From contig NZ_QLAE01000015.1 in assembly GCF_005876855.1 (NCBI RefSeq), forward strand, positions 32,754 to 96,753: a DNA stretch of 64,000 nucleotides, in the 5' to 3' direction. Positions 1 to 9,012 of the stretch are shown in pieces; the first letter of the stretch is position 1, and the number at the start of each line of letters is the position of its first letter. The notes under the pieces are model-generated. The model was not told the DNA's origin, did no database searches, and worked only from the letters and a program-made list of their open reading frames with translations. The stretch comes from Stutzerimonas nosocomialis. Its GTDB lineage: Bacteria > Pseudomonadota > Gammaproteobacteria > Pseudomonadales > Pseudomonadaceae. The translations under genes were made by a program, and so were the position numbers.

Positions 1-755
1 TCGAAAGCCGCGGCGAGACCCTGGGCGAAGACGATGAACGCGCGATCACCGACCTGCTGATCGAGCAGGTGGAATTCGCCGACGTCATCCTCATCAGTAA
101 GATCGACCTGATCTCCAGCGCCGAACGCGAAGAGCTGACCGCCATCCTCCAGCGCCTCAATACCCACGCCGAGATCCTGCCGATGAGCATGGGCGCGGTG
201 CCGCTGGAGAAGATCCTCGACACCGGCCGCTTCGACTTCGCCCGCGCGGCCGAGGCGCCGGGCTGGCTCAAGGAGCTGCGCGGCGAGCACGTCCCGGAAA
301 CCGAGGAATACGGCATCGCCTCCAGCGCCTATCGCGCCCGTCGCCCGTTCCATCCGCAGCGCTTCTTCGATTTCCTCGGGCGGGGGTGGAGCAATGGCCG
401 CCTGCTGCGCTCCAAGGGCTTCTTCTGGCTGGCCAGCAAGCCGCAGGAAGCGGGCAGCTGGTCCCAGGCCGGCGGCCTGATGCGTCACGGGTACGCCGGC
501 CGCTGGTGGCGCTTCGTCCCGCGCAGCCAGTGGCCGAGCGACGAGGACGGGCTGCAGGCGATCATGCGCAACTGGCAAGAGGGCATCGGCGATTGCCGCC
601 AGGAACTGGTGTTCATCGGCCAGAACATCGACTTCGCCCGCCTGACCGCCGAGCTGGACGCCTGCCTGCTGAACGAGGCGGAACTGGCCGCCGGCATCGA
701 GGCCTGGCTGGAGCTGCCCGATCCGTTCGGCCCCTGGCACGAGGAGGCCGCCTGA
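1..755 (+). CDS. zigA: Zinc metallochaperone GTPase, COG0523/CobW family (3' part)
   Basis: The gene is cut by the window edge; the reading frame is open from base 3, so the N-terminal P-loop half is missing. What remains is the end of the G domain (an 'ISKIDL' stretch fitting the NKxD base-recognition motif) and the whole CobW C-terminal domain, rich in F, W, G and H, with the 'RPFHPQRFFDFL' block typical of the family. COG0523 proteins use GTP to deliver metal, usually zinc, to client proteins under starvation. The stop overlaps the start of a DUF1826 gene, a pairing known to me from Zur-controlled zinc loci in Pseudomonas. The ZigA name is inferred from this context; another COG0523 subgroup is possible. 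Confidence 0.78.
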   Translation, partial: ESRGETLGEDDERAITDLLIEQVEFADVILISKIDLISSAEREELTAILQRLNTHAEILPMSMGAVPLEKILDTGRFDFARAAEAPGWLKELRGEHVPETEEYGIASSAYRARRPFHPQRFFDFLGRGWSNGRLLRSKGFFWLASKPQEAGSWSQAGGLMRHGYAGRWWRFVPRSQWPSDEDGLQAIMRNWQEGIGDCRQELVFIGQNIDFARLTAELDACLLNEAELAAGIEAWLELPDPFGPWHEEAA

Positions 756-1393
756 TGCTGGCCCGGCAACGCTCGTTCGGGCCGCAGCAGCGATTCGGCG
801 ACGCGCCGGCGGTACTCGGGGAAGCCCTGCGCGACGGGGTCAACCTGGCGGTCTGGCGACGCGCGCTCTCACCGCAGCTGCGCGACTTCTGCCAGGCCGT
901 CGCGGCCAATCCCGCGCCGCTGGCCGAGTCGCGGGTCCTGGACGTGGAGGGTGACGCCCCCTGCGTGCTGGAGTCGTTCGCAACGGCCTGTCGCGGCCTG
1001 GACGGCTATCCGGACTTCATCGATGACGTGACCTGGCTGACCGGCGCCTTTGCCTGCCTGGTCGATGCGCGTCGGGTCGGTGTCAGGCTGCGCCTGCTGG
1101 ACCAGGCCATGTGCCCGCGCTTTCACGTGGACCATGTGCCGTTACGACTGATCACCACCTATGTCGGCACGGGCAGCCAGTGGCTGCGCGAAGAGACGAT
1201 GCCGCGCCAGCGCCTGGGCGATCCGGCCGCCGAGCCGGTCGAGGCAAGGATGATCGAGCAGCTTCCGACCGGCGCGGTCGCGCTGTTCAAGGGCGAGAAA
1301 TGGCAAGGCAACGAGGGCGCCGGGATCATCCACCGTTCGCCGCCGAGCGATGGCGGACGGCGCCTGATCCTGACCCTGGATTGGCTGGCCTGA
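755..1393 (+). CDS. DUF1826 domain protein
   Basis: A 212-residue cytosolic protein with no signal peptide or membrane segment. Its ATG overlaps the stop of the zigA-like gene (TGATG), so the two are translationally coupled. It matches the DUF1826 family: an 'HxDH' pair in the middle (FHVDHVPLRL) and a C-terminal 'IIHRSPP' block give several His/Asp residues that could bind metal, but no function is established. DUF1826 genes are usually found next to COG0523 zinc chaperones, so a role under zinc limitation is inferred from the company it keeps. Confidence 0.82.
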   Translation: MLARQRSFGPQQRFGDAPAVLGEALRDGVNLAVWRRALSPQLRDFCQAVAANPAPLAESRVLDVEGDAPCVLESFATACRGLDGYPDFIDDVTWLTGAFACLVDARRVGVRLRLLDQAMCPRFHVDHVPLRLITTYVGTGSQWLREETMPRQRLGDPAAEPVEARMIEQLPTGAVALFKGEKWQGNEGAGIIHRSPPSDGGRRLILTLDWLA

Positions 1394-1494
1394 ACCAGGG
1401 CTTGCGGCACCCCCCTTGCGCCGAACGCCAGCGCTGGCCCCAGCCTGCGGTGGGGCCGTTAAACTACGGGCCCCTTCCTTGCCGCGTTGCCGCC

Positions 1495-2088
1495 ATGCCG
1501 TTCAGCCTGTCCGCCCCCTGCGACTACCAGGAAATCATCCGCAAGAGCCGTTTTCTCGCCCACGCGGCGCCGGTCGCCAGTGCCGCCGAGGCCCAGGCCT
1601 TCATCGAGCAGGTCAGCGATGCCGGCGCGACGCACAACTGCTGGGCCTGGAAAGTCGGTGCGCAATACCGTTTCAGCGACGACGGCGAGCCGGGCGGCAC
1701 CGCCGGCAGGCCCATGCTCAGCGCTATCGAGGGACAGGACTGCGACCAGGTGGTGGTGGTCGTCACGCGCTGGTACGGCGGCATTCAGCTCGGCACCGGC
1801 GGCCTGGCCCGCGCCTATGGCGGCACCACCGCCAAATGCCTGCAGGCCGGCGAGCGCATCGAGCTGGTCGCCCTCAGTCGCTGGCGCTGCCACTGCCCCT
1901 TCGGCGAACTCGCGTTGCTGAAGGCGCGCCTGGTCGATCTCGGCGCGCAGCTCGAGCAGGAGCACTTCGACGGCACCGGGGCGGAGCTGGTCATCGCCTT
2001 GCCGCAGGCCGACGTGGACAGGCTGCGCCGGTTGCTGGCGGACATCAGCCGCGGTCAGATCAGCCTCGAGGCCTGCGACTCCGTTTAG
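1495..2088 (+). CDS. yigZ: YigZ/IMPACT family protein
   Basis: A 197-residue protein with the UPF0029 domain in its first ~115 residues, including 'KKSRF'-like and 'DDGEPGGTAG' signatures and the 'RWYGGIQLGTGGLARAY' core, followed by a smaller DUF1949-type C-terminal domain. IMPACT/YigZ proteins are conserved from bacteria to man; the eukaryotic member modulates the translation kinase GCN2, while the bacterial role is unsettled. The ATG at 1495 is chosen because the alignable sequence begins there ('CDYQEIIRKSRF'); the frame is open further upstream but that part is not family-like. It is probably monocistronic, with a 101-base gap behind the DUF1826 gene. Confidence 0.9.
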   Translation: MPFSLSAPCDYQEIIRKSRFLAHAAPVASAAEAQAFIEQVSDAGATHNCWAWKVGAQYRFSDDGEPGGTAGRPMLSAIEGQDCDQVVVVVTRWYGGIQLGTGGLARAYGGTTAKCLQAGERIELVALSRWRCHCPFGELALLKARLVDLGAQLEQEHFDGTGAELVIALPQADVDRLRRLLADISRGQISLEACDSV

Positions 2089-2120
2089 CGCGCCTTGCCC
2101 ACAAATACTGTGGAGCCAAT

Positions 2121-2129
2121 TGTGGATAA
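2121..2129 (-). promoter_or_regulatory. Perfect DnaA box
   Basis: TGTGGATAA, the exact complement of the consensus DnaA box TTATCCACA. It has a one-mismatch-class neighbour at 2109-2117 (TGTGGAGCC) and a two-mismatch inverted copy at 2095-2103 (TTGCCCACA). Confidence 0.6.
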
Positions 2130-2333
2130 CCTTTGGATGGGCGGCTGGGATACTGGCACGGCGGGGCCTGCACGAAGTTGCTCACTTAATGACCAAAGCT
2201 TGCGCAGCGTGGGAATTTTCTCGCTCAACTTACTGAAATATAGAAATTTTTTCGAAACAAGAGGGCAGTATCAGGGTGATATCAGGCCTGACCGACCGTC
2301 GCGCCAGTTATGCCGAAAAACCGGGGAAAACTC

Positions 2334-2342
2334 TGTGGATAA
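2334..2342 (-). promoter_or_regulatory. Perfect DnaA box
   Basis: A second exact TGTGGATAA in the same orientation, 213 bases from the first, followed 12 bases later by the degenerate GCTGGATAA at 2346-2354. The AT-rich segment lies between the two perfect boxes. Confidence 0.6.
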
Positions 2343-2492
2343 CCTGCTGGATAACCGCGCCAGCCCTCACCGCAAGCGGGCTCCAGGTGACTGATCATTT
2401 CTTCGACACTTCACCGGGCCGTCATCAAATTGCCACAGCACGCAGGCAGGGCGGCGTTCCCTGGCATATGACTTGCTCTGACCCCTCGCTAG

Positions 2493-3476
<984 letters not shown>

Positions 3477-3487
3477 ACCAAAGTCGA

Positions 3488-3501
3488 TTGATCCGAATCA
3501 A
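3488..3501 (+). promoter_or_regulatory. Perfect Anr/FNR box
   Basis: TTGAT-CCGA-ATCAA, an exact match to the FNR/Anr consensus TTGAT-N4-ATCAA. Its centre (3494.5) lies about 40 bases before the start predicted from the -10-like TAGACT at 3523-3528. That is the class II position at which Anr activates transcription under low oxygen. The first gene downstream is the 59-residue ORF at 3556. Confidence 0.8.
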
Positions 3502-3522
3502 GGCAGGTTCCGGATCAGCGTC

Positions 3523-3528
3523 TAGACT
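3523..3528 (+). promoter_or_regulatory. -10 element of the Anr-type promoter
   Basis: TAGACT placed so that the expected start (about 3535) is 40-41 bases downstream of the Anr-box centre. No good -35 hexamer is present, as expected for an activator-dependent promoter. The 5' untranslated region would be only about 20 bases and includes GGAGG. Confidence 0.55.
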
Positions 3529-3555
3529 CAGGGTCCATTTCCTGGAGGTGGACCC

Positions 3556-3735
3556 ATGAACATCCGCGTTTGCCCCAACCGATCAGCCCGCAACGGCACC
3601 TGGCAGGTGAGCCTGGACCGCCATCAGGTGTCCTTCCGCAGCGAAGCCGAGGCCAGGGCCTTCGTCGATCTGCTGCAGAGCCGCCTCGCAGCGCCCCACC
3701 CGCTGCCCCGCGAACCGCAAACCCTGCACGTCTGA
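3556..3735 (+). CDS. Small Anr-promoter-linked protein, 59 residues, unknown function
   Basis: A short ORF with a strong ribosome-binding site (GGAGG at 3544-3548, 7 bases before the ATG). The protein is basic and soluble, begins 'MNIRVCPNRS', and has one Cys near the N-terminus, a predicted beta-beta-alpha pattern (GTWQVSLDRHQVSFRSEAEARAFVDLL) and a Pro-rich tail. I do not recognise a named family; it resembles small conserved Pseudomonas hypotheticals. A perfect Anr box and -10 directly upstream, with nothing else in between, argue that it is a real oxygen-regulated gene. It ends 13 bases before the stop of the convergent transporter gene. Confidence 0.75.
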   Translation: MNIRVCPNRSARNGTWQVSLDRHQVSFRSEAEARAFVDLLQSRLAAPHPLPREPQTLHV

Positions 3736-3748
3736 ACGGCCGCCTCGT

Positions 3749-4924
3749 CTAGGCGAGGCGGCGTCCGCGAACGGTCCAGCGGACCACGGCAACGGCCAGC
3801 AGCCCGCACAGGCTGAAGGTCGCGGCCAGTGGCATGGCCGTGCCGTTGTGCAGCAACCCGACCAGCGACGCGAAGCCGGCGGCCGCGCTGAACTGCAGGC
3901 AGCCGAGCAGGGCCGACGCGCTGCCGGCATTGGCGCCCTGCCCCGCCATCGCGCAGGCGGTCGCATTGGGGAGGATGCAGCCGAGGCTGGAAATACAGAC
4001 GAACAGCGGTATCAGGAGCGGCCAGAGCATCGGCGGGCGCAACGCCGCGACCATCAGCAGCACCAGGGCGCTGACGAAATACACCAGGATCCAGCGCTGC
4101 AGCCAGAACTCCGGCCCGCGCAGAAGCATCAGCCGCGCGTTGACCTGCGCCATCACGATGAAGCCCACCGCATTGATGCCGAAGAGCCAGCCGTAGTGCT
4201 GCGGCGCAACGCCATAGAGCTCGATGAAGACGAAGGGCGAACCGGCGATGTAGGCGAACATCCCGGCCATGGCGAAGCCGCCGGTCATCGCATTGCCCAG
4301 GAACTGGCGGTCGCCGAACATGCGCCGATACTGGCCCAGCGCGCCGGACATCGGCGCCGGTGGCAGGCCCTTGGGATAGGTTTCCGGCAGCCACAGCGTC
4401 ACCGCGATCAGGCAGGCGCCGCTGAACAGCGTCAGGGCGACGAAGATCGACGACCAGCCCAGGTGCGCCAGCAGCAGCCCGCCGAGCACCGGCGCCAGGA
4501 TCGGTGCCAACCCCATCACCAGCATCAGCTGGGAGAACACCTTGGCGCTGGCCATCGGATCGCACAGGTCGCGCACCACCGCGCGGGCGACCACCATGCC
4601 GGCGCAGCCGCCCAGCGCCTGCACGAAGCGCGCGCCGATCAGCCAGTCCATCGACGGCGCGAACGAGCAGGCCAGCGAAGCCAGGGTGAACAGCGTGACG
4701 CCGAGCAGCAGCGGCCGCCGCCGTCCGTAACGATCGGCCAGCGGGCCGTAGATCAGCTGGCCGATGGCCAGGCCGATGAAATACGCGGCCAGCGACTGCT
4801 GGACGTGCTCCACATGGGTATCGAAGGCTTGGGCGATCGCCGGGAAGGCAGGCAGGTAGAAGTCGATGGCCAGGGGGCCGAAGGCGCTGAGCGCGCCGAG
4901 AATCAAGAGAATCCGCAGAGGCAT
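3749..4924 (-). CDS. Bcr/CflA family multidrug exporter (MFS)
   Basis: A 391-residue inner-membrane protein with about twelve hydrophobic segments. The N-terminus 'LGALSAFGPLAIDFYLPAFP' is the signature of the Bcr/CflA subgroup of drug:H+ antiporters, and the MFS loop motif GPLADRYGRRR follows at residues 60-70. Related proteins export bicyclomycin, chloramphenicol, sulfonamides or small dipeptides; the substrate here cannot be read from sequence. The gene is transcribed divergently from a TetR-family regulator, and an inverted repeat just upstream of its start overlaps a TTTACA -35-like hexamer, so repression by that regulator is likely. Confidence 0.92.
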   Translation of the reverse strand: MPLRILLILGALSAFGPLAIDFYLPAFPAIAQAFDTHVEHVQQSLAAYFIGLAIGQLIYGPLADRYGRRRPLLLGVTLFTLASLACSFAPSMDWLIGARFVQALGGCAGMVVARAVVRDLCDPMASAKVFSQLMLVMGLAPILAPVLGGLLLAHLGWSSIFVALTLFSGACLIAVTLWLPETYPKGLPPAPMSGALGQYRRMFGDRQFLGNAMTGGFAMAGMFAYIAGSPFVFIELYGVAPQHYGWLFGINAVGFIVMAQVNARLMLLRGPEFWLQRWILVYFVSALVLLMVAALRPPMLWPLLIPLFVCISSLGCILPNATACAMAGQGANAGSASALLGCLQFSAAAGFASLVGLLHNGTAMPLAATFSLCGLLAVAVVRWTVRGRRLA

Positions 4925-5016
4925 TGCCTACTCCAACACATGGAAAACCCCTCGCGATGGCGGTGGGTTACCGACGCGATGCCAGAGCTTGGACATTTAC
5001 AGGGGCGTAAGATGCT

Positions 5017-5041
5017 GTTACATACACTCTCGATTGTAAAC
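5017..5041. promoter_or_regulatory. Candidate TetR-family operator
   Basis: The arms GTTACAT and ATTGTAAAC flank a nine-base centre and are imperfect inverted repeats (TTACA/TGTAA core). On the minus strand the site reads TTTACAA...ATGTAA, similar in layout to the TtgR operator of P. putida. It overlaps the TTTACA hexamer that could be the exporter's -35. Confidence 0.5.
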
Positions 5042-5173
5042 CTATGACAGCTACTTGTGGGCCGTTACCCTGAACGCACTTTGCCAATCGACGCATCCGG
5101 CCCAATGCCGCTGCGTCAGCGGCGCGTCGAACAGCGGAACGTTTGCGGCCCGCAACCCCCCCTGGGGCAGGAG

Positions 5174-5223
5174 CGAGCCACCAGGCTCGCGGTATTCGCC
5201 ACCTGACCCGGCACCGAGCCGGG
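5174..5223 (+). other. Two tandem hairpins in the tetR leader
   Basis: CGAGCC-ACCA-GGCTCG (5174-5189) and CCCGGC-ACCGA-GCCGGG (5207-5223) are both perfect. The second is followed by CGACACCTTTTT, which gives it the look of a weak intrinsic terminator 24 bases before the tetR start. They could insulate the gene or attenuate its transcription. Confidence 0.4.
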
Positions 5224-5246
5224 CGACACCTTTTTGAACGACCGCC

Positions 5247-5870
5247 ATGCGCCGAACCAAAGAAGACGCCGAAAAAACCCGCATCGCCATCCTGGCCTCA
5301 GCCGAACGGCTGTTCCTCGAGCGCGGCGTGGCCCACACCAGCCTCGACCAGATCGCCCGCGACGCGGGGGTCACCCGGGGCGCCATCTACTGGCATTTCG
5401 AGAACAAGGCGCACCTGTTCCACGAAATGCTCAATCAGGTCCGCCTGCCACCCGAGCAACTGGCTGAGCGCCTGAGCCGATGTGACCAGCAGCAACCCCT
5501 GCGGGTGTTGCGCGATCTCTGCGTGGAAGGGATCGAAACCCTGGGCCACGACGAGCAGAAGCAGCGCATCCTCACCATTCTGCTGCACCGCTGCGAGTTC
5601 ACCGACGAGCTGCGCGAGGCCGAGGAACGCCACAACGCCTTCATCGATCAGTTCATCGATACCTGCGAACAGCTGATGATCTGCGCCGAAAAGCACCTGC
5701 GCCCCGGGGTGACGCCGCGCCTGGCGGCCCTGTCGGTGCATGCCCTGATGATCGGCCTGTTCACCGACTGGACCCGCGACCCGACGCTCTACGACGCCAA
5801 GAGCGATCCGGCCGCGCTGATCGATCCGCTGTTCAGGGGCCTGCTCGCCGACGGTGCGAGCCTGGACTGA
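5247..5870 (+). CDS. TetR/AcrR family regulator, TtgR-like
   Basis: A 207-residue repressor. The start 'MRRTKEDAEKTRIAIL' and the helix-turn-helix at about residues 25-50 ('TSLDQIARDAGVTRGAIYWHF') closely follow the TtgR/AcrR/NalC pattern; the C-terminal ligand-binding domain ends with the usual 'ALMIGLFTDWTRDP' dimer helix region. TtgR-type repressors bind hydrophobic drugs and release efflux promoters. It lies opposite the Bcr/CflA exporter with a candidate operator between them, so that exporter is the likely target; the RND operon at 9.7 kb is a second possibility. Its stop is only 3 bases from that of copZ. Confidence 0.9.
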   Translation: MRRTKEDAEKTRIAILASAERLFLERGVAHTSLDQIARDAGVTRGAIYWHFENKAHLFHEMLNQVRLPPEQLAERLSRCDQQQPLRVLRDLCVEGIETLGHDEQKQRILTILLHRCEFTDELREAEERHNAFIDQFIDTCEQLMICAEKHLRPGVTPRLAALSVHALMIGLFTDWTRDPTLYDAKSDPAALIDPLFRGLLADGASLD

Positions 5871-5873
5871 GCC

Positions 5874-6071
5874 TCAGCCGGAGACGACCCGGTACCCCTC
5901 CTCCTCGATCGCCTGGCGGACCTCGGCAGGGTCCAGCCGACCATCCGCCTCGACGAGTCCGCTGGCCAACTCGATGCGCACGCGCGCCTCGGGGTCCAGC
6001 CGCTTGATCGCCTCGCTCACGGCGCGCTCGCAGTGAGCGCAGGTCATACCTTCCACCGTCAAACGTTGCAT
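5874..6071 (-). CDS. copZ: Copper chaperone CopZ (single HMA domain)
   Basis: A 65-residue ferredoxin-like heavy-metal domain. The copper loop is GMTCAHC with C11 and C14. The family carries Cu(I) in the cytosol to the ATPase CopA or to CueR. The start at 6071 follows a strong GGAGGAG ribosome-binding site; a longer frame reaches 6194 but crosses the promoter. It is divergent from copA, with its own MerR-type promoter (6100-6130). Confidence 0.93.
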   Translation of the reverse strand: MQRLTVEGMTCAHCERAVSEAIKRLDPEARVRIELASGLVEADGRLDPAEVRQAIEEEGYRVVSG

Positions 6072-6099
6072 GCTGTTCTCCTCCGTTGTGATGCCCGGG

Positions 6100-6130
6100 A
6101 TTGTCGGCCTTGCCACCCGGGCAAGGTCAA
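6100..6130 (-). promoter_or_regulatory. CueR-type promoter of copZ
   Basis: On the minus strand, -35 TTGACC (6125-6130), a 19-base spacer and -10 GACAAT (6100-6105). The spacer carries a perfect dyad CCTTGCC-CGGGT-GGCAAGG. A 19-base spacer with a dyad inside is the hallmark of MerR-family activation by DNA distortion. Confidence 0.82.
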
Positions 6131-6153
6131 GCCGAATCCCGGCTGCCTGTCCG

Positions 6154-6185
6154 CTTGACCTTCCCATAGGGTCAAGGTCGATCAT
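6154..6185 (+). promoter_or_regulatory. CueR-type promoter of copA
   Basis: -35 TTGACC (6155-6160), a 19-base spacer and a -10-like GATCAT (6180-6185). The dyad CTTGACC/GGTCAAG spans 6154-6176. This is the second MerR-type operator in the copZ-copA gap, facing the other way. Confidence 0.75.
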
Positions 6186-6205
6186 GTGTGACACAGGAGG
6201 CTCCC

Positions 6206-8617
6206 ATGACCCACGCCACGACCTTCGACCTGCCCGTGACCGGAATGACCTGCGCCAGCTGTGCGGGACGCGTCGAACGCGCCCTGCAGAAGGTGCCGGG
6301 CGTCACCCGCGCGCAGGTGAACCTGGCCAGCGAGCAGGTGCGCATCGAAACCCGCGACGGCGCGCTGCAGCCGCTCATCGAGGCGGTGGAAAAGGCCGGC
6401 TATGGGGTACCGCTGCAATCGCTCGAGCTGGCGGTCGACGGCATGACCTGCGCCAGCTGCGCCGGCCGGGTCGAGCGCGCGTTGCTCAAGGTCCCGGGGG
6501 TGCGCCGCGCGTCGGTCAACCTGGCGAGCGAGCGGGTGCGGGTCGAGGTCGCCGGGCTGCCCGACGCAGGCACGCTGATCGGCGCGGTGACGGCCGCAGG
6601 CTATGGCGCCCATCTGGCCGGCGCGCAACCGGCCTCGGCCGGGGACTCCGATGCGCGTCTGCGGCGCGAACGCCGGACCCTGATCGCGGCCCTGCTGCTG
6701 GCCGCGCCCCTGGTGCTGCCCATGCTCGGGATGCCGCTCGGGCACCACTGGATGCTGCCGGCCTGGATGCAGTTCCTGCTGGCGACGCCGGTGCAGTTCC
6801 TGCTCGGCGCACGCTTCTACGTCGCCGGCTGGAAGGCCGTGCGTGCCGGCGCCGGCAACATGGACCTGCTGGTGGCCCTCGGCACCAGCGCCGGCTACGG
6901 TCTGAGCCTTTACCAATGGTGGGCGACGCCGGCCGGTCAGATGCCGCACCTTTACTTCGAGGCCTCCGCCGCCGTCATCGCCCTGGTGCTGCTGGGCAAA
7001 TACCTGGAAAGCCGCGCCAAGCGCCAGACCAGCGCGGCCATCCGCGCCCTGGAGGCGCTGCGTCCGGAGCGGGCGGTGCGGGTCGTCGACGGCCGGGAGC
7101 AGGATGTGCCGCTCGCCGAACTGCGGCTGGGGGACCTGGTGCGGGTCAGGCCCGGCGAGCGCTTCCCGGTGGACGGCGAAGTGATCGAGGGCGAAAGCCA
7201 GGCCGACGAGGCGCTGATCAGCGGCGAAAGCCTGCCGGTGGCCAAGGGGCCGGGCGACGGCGTCACCGGCGGTGCGATCAACGGTGACGGGCGCCTGCTG
7301 GTGCGCACCACCGCACTGGGGAGCGAAACCGTGCTGGCGCGGATCATCCGCCTGGTCGAGGACGCCCAGGCCGCCAAGGCGCCGATCCAGAAGCTGGTCG
7401 ACCGGGTCAGCCAGGTGTTCGTCCCGGCGGTGCTGGTCGTGGCGCTGCTGACGCTGGCCGGCTGGCTGCTGGCGGGCGCCTCGGCCGAGGTCGCGCTGAT
7501 CAACGCCGTGGCCGTGCTGGTGATCGCCTGCCCCTGCGCCCTGGGCCTGGCCACGCCCGCCGCGATCATGGCCGGCACCGGCGTGGCGGCGCGCCACGGC
7601 ATCCTGATCAAGGACGCCGAAGCGCTGGAGATCGCCCATCGCGTCAGCGCCGTGGCCTTCGACAAGACCGGCACCCTGACCTCCGGCGAGCCGCGCATCG
7701 TCCACCTGCACGCCGTCGGGGGCGACGAAGCCGCGCTGCTGCGCCAGGCCGGCGCCCTGCAGCGCGGCAGCGAACATCCCCTGGCCCGTGCGGTACTCGG
7801 TCGCTGCGAAGCGTTGAACCTGGCCCTCGATGAAGTCGCCGACAGCCGCTCGCTGACCGGCCGCGGTATCGAAGGCCGGCTGGATGGCCGCGCGCTGGCG
7901 CTGGGCAACCGTCGCCTGCTGGAGGACGCCGGCCTGCAACCCGGCGAACTCGCTGAACGGGCCCAGGCGTGGGAAGCCGAAGGCCGCACGCTCTCCTGGC
8001 TGATCGAGACGTCGCCGCAGCGGCGCGTGCTCGGCCTGTTCGCGTTCGGCGATGGCCTCAAGGAAGGCGCCGCCGAGGCGCTGGCGGCGCTGCGTGAACA
8101 GGGCATCGGCAGCCACCTGATCACCGGAGACAACCGGGGCAGCGCCCGGGCGGTCGCCCGCGCGCTGGGCATCGACGACGTGCATGCCGAGGTCCTGCCG
8201 GCGGACAAGGCGGCCACGGTCGCCGCACTGAAGCAGGGAGGCGCCGTGGTCGCCATGGTCGGCGACGGCATCAACGACGCCCCGGCACTGGCCGCGGCGG
8301 ATGTCGGCATCGCCATGGGGGGCGGCACCGACGTGGCGATGCATGCGGCCGGCATCACCCTGATGCGCGGCGACCCGCGGCTGGTCCCGGCGGCGCTGGA
8401 GATCAGCCGCCGTACCTACCACAAGATCCGGCAGAACCTGTTCTGGGCCTTCATCTACAACCTGGTGGGCATTCCGCTGGCCGCCTTCGGCTTTCTCAAC
8501 CCGGTGGTGGCCGGCGCCGCCATGGCCCTGTCGAGCGTCAGCGTGGTGAGCAACGCGCTGCTGCTCAAACGCTGGAAACCGGCCACCGCGCCCCGTGCAC
8601 AGGAGTCACGCGCATGA
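6206..8617 (+). CDS. copA: Cu(I)-exporting P1B-type ATPase
   Basis: An 803-residue inner-membrane pump that expels cytosolic Cu(I) using ATP. Two N-terminal HMA domains carry GMTCASC loops (C16/C19 and C82/C85). They are followed by eight expected membrane helices, the actuator motif SGES, the transport site C442-P-C444, the phosphorylated D486 in DKTGTLT, the P1B-specific SEHPL and the hinge GDGINDAP. The length is normal for two-domain CopA. The ATG at 6206 is preceded by AGGAGG; an in-frame GTG at 6188 would lie inside the ribosome-binding region. The stop overlaps the cueR start (ATGA), so pump and sensor are co-transcribed. Confidence 0.97.
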   Translation: MTHATTFDLPVTGMTCASCAGRVERALQKVPGVTRAQVNLASEQVRIETRDGALQPLIEAVEKAGYGVPLQSLELAVDGMTCASCAGRVERALLKVPGVRRASVNLASERVRVEVAGLPDAGTLIGAVTAAGYGAHLAGAQPASAGDSDARLRRERRTLIAALLLAAPLVLPMLGMPLGHHWMLPAWMQFLLATPVQFLLGARFYVAGWKAVRAGAGNMDLLVALGTSAGYGLSLYQWWATPAGQMPHLYFEASAAVIALVLLGKYLESRAKRQTSAAIRALEALRPERAVRVVDGREQDVPLAELRLGDLVRVRPGERFPVDGEVIEGESQADEALISGESLPVAKGPGDGVTGGAINGDGRLLVRTTALGSETVLARIIRLVEDAQAAKAPIQKLVDRVSQVFVPAVLVVALLTLAGWLLAGASAEVALINAVAVLVIACPCALGLATPAAIMAGTGVAARHGILIKDAEALEIAHRVSAVAFDKTGTLTSGEPRIVHLHAVGGDEAALLRQAGALQRGSEHPLARAVLGRCEALNLALDEVADSRSLTGRGIEGRLDGRALALGNRRLLEDAGLQPGELAERAQAWEAEGRTLSWLIETSPQRRVLGLFAFGDGLKEGAAEALAALREQGIGSHLITGDNRGSARAVARALGIDDVHAEVLPADKAATVAALKQGGAVVAMVGDGINDAPALAAADVGIAMGGGTDVAMHAAGITLMRGDPRLVPAALEISRRTYHKIRQNLFWAFIYNLVGIPLAAFGFLNPVVAGAAMALSSVSVVSNALLLKRWKPATAPRAQESRA

Positions 8618-9012
8618 ACATCGGTCAGGCAGCCACCCGCAGCGGCCTCTCGGCCAAGATGATCCGCTACTACGAATCCATCGGGCTGATCGCGCCCGCC
8701 GGGCGCAACGCCAACGGCTACCGGCGCTATGGCGACGATGACCTGCACCGCCTGGCCTTCATCAAGCGCTCGCGCGATCTGGGGTTTTCACTGGAGGAAG
8801 TGAGCCGGCTGCTGACCCTCTGGCAGGATCGCCAGCGCGCCAGCGCCGACGTCAAGGCGCTGGCCGCCACCCACATCGACGACCTGAACCGGCGTATCGC
8901 CGAACTGGTGGGGTTGCGTGACACCCTGCAGGAGCTGGTCGATCACTGCCACGGCGATGGCCGCCCGGACTGCCCGATCCTTAAGGACCTGGAGTCAGGG
9001 GGATGTTGCTGA
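8614..9012 (+). CDS. cueR: Copper-responsive MerR-family activator CueR
   Basis: 132 residues: a winged helix-turn-helix (about residues 1-70, '[21 protein letters not shown]'), a dimerisation helix and a C-terminal metal loop. C112 and C120, plus S77, are at exactly the E. coli CueR positions, which specify Cu(I)/Ag(I). It should bind both operators in the copZ-copA gap. The ATG overlaps the copA stop, so it is made from the promoter it controls. The protein ends in an extra Cys pair (GGCC), also seen in other CueR proteins. Confidence 0.95.
   Translation: MNIGQAATRSGLSAKMIRYYESIGLIAPAGRNANGYRRYGDDDLHRLAFIKRSRDLGFSLEEVSRLLTLWQDRQRASADVKALAATHIDDLNRRIAELVGLRDTLQELVDHCHGDGRPDCPILKDLESGGCC

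Larger units (their letters stand above)
4925..5246. other. Divergent control region between the exporter and tetR genes
   Basis: 322 bases without a gene. From left to right it holds the exporter's leader, an inverted repeat at 5017-5041 that looks like a TetR-family operator, a GC-rich stretch, and two perfect hairpins (5174-5189 and 5207-5223) inside the presumed tetR leader. Confidence 0.65.

Noticed and set aside
2095-2394. A 99-codon open frame on the plus strand in the DnaA-box region
   Set aside because: Its composition looks random, it has no ribosome-binding site and overlaps the AT-rich block and both perfect boxes.
6182-8422. A 746-codon open frame opposite copA
   Set aside because: It is a GC-driven shadow of copA on the other strand, rich in R, H, Q and G, with no recognisable motif. 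Similar long shadows opposite the RND pump, clpB and the DUF1631 genes were rejected for the same reason.
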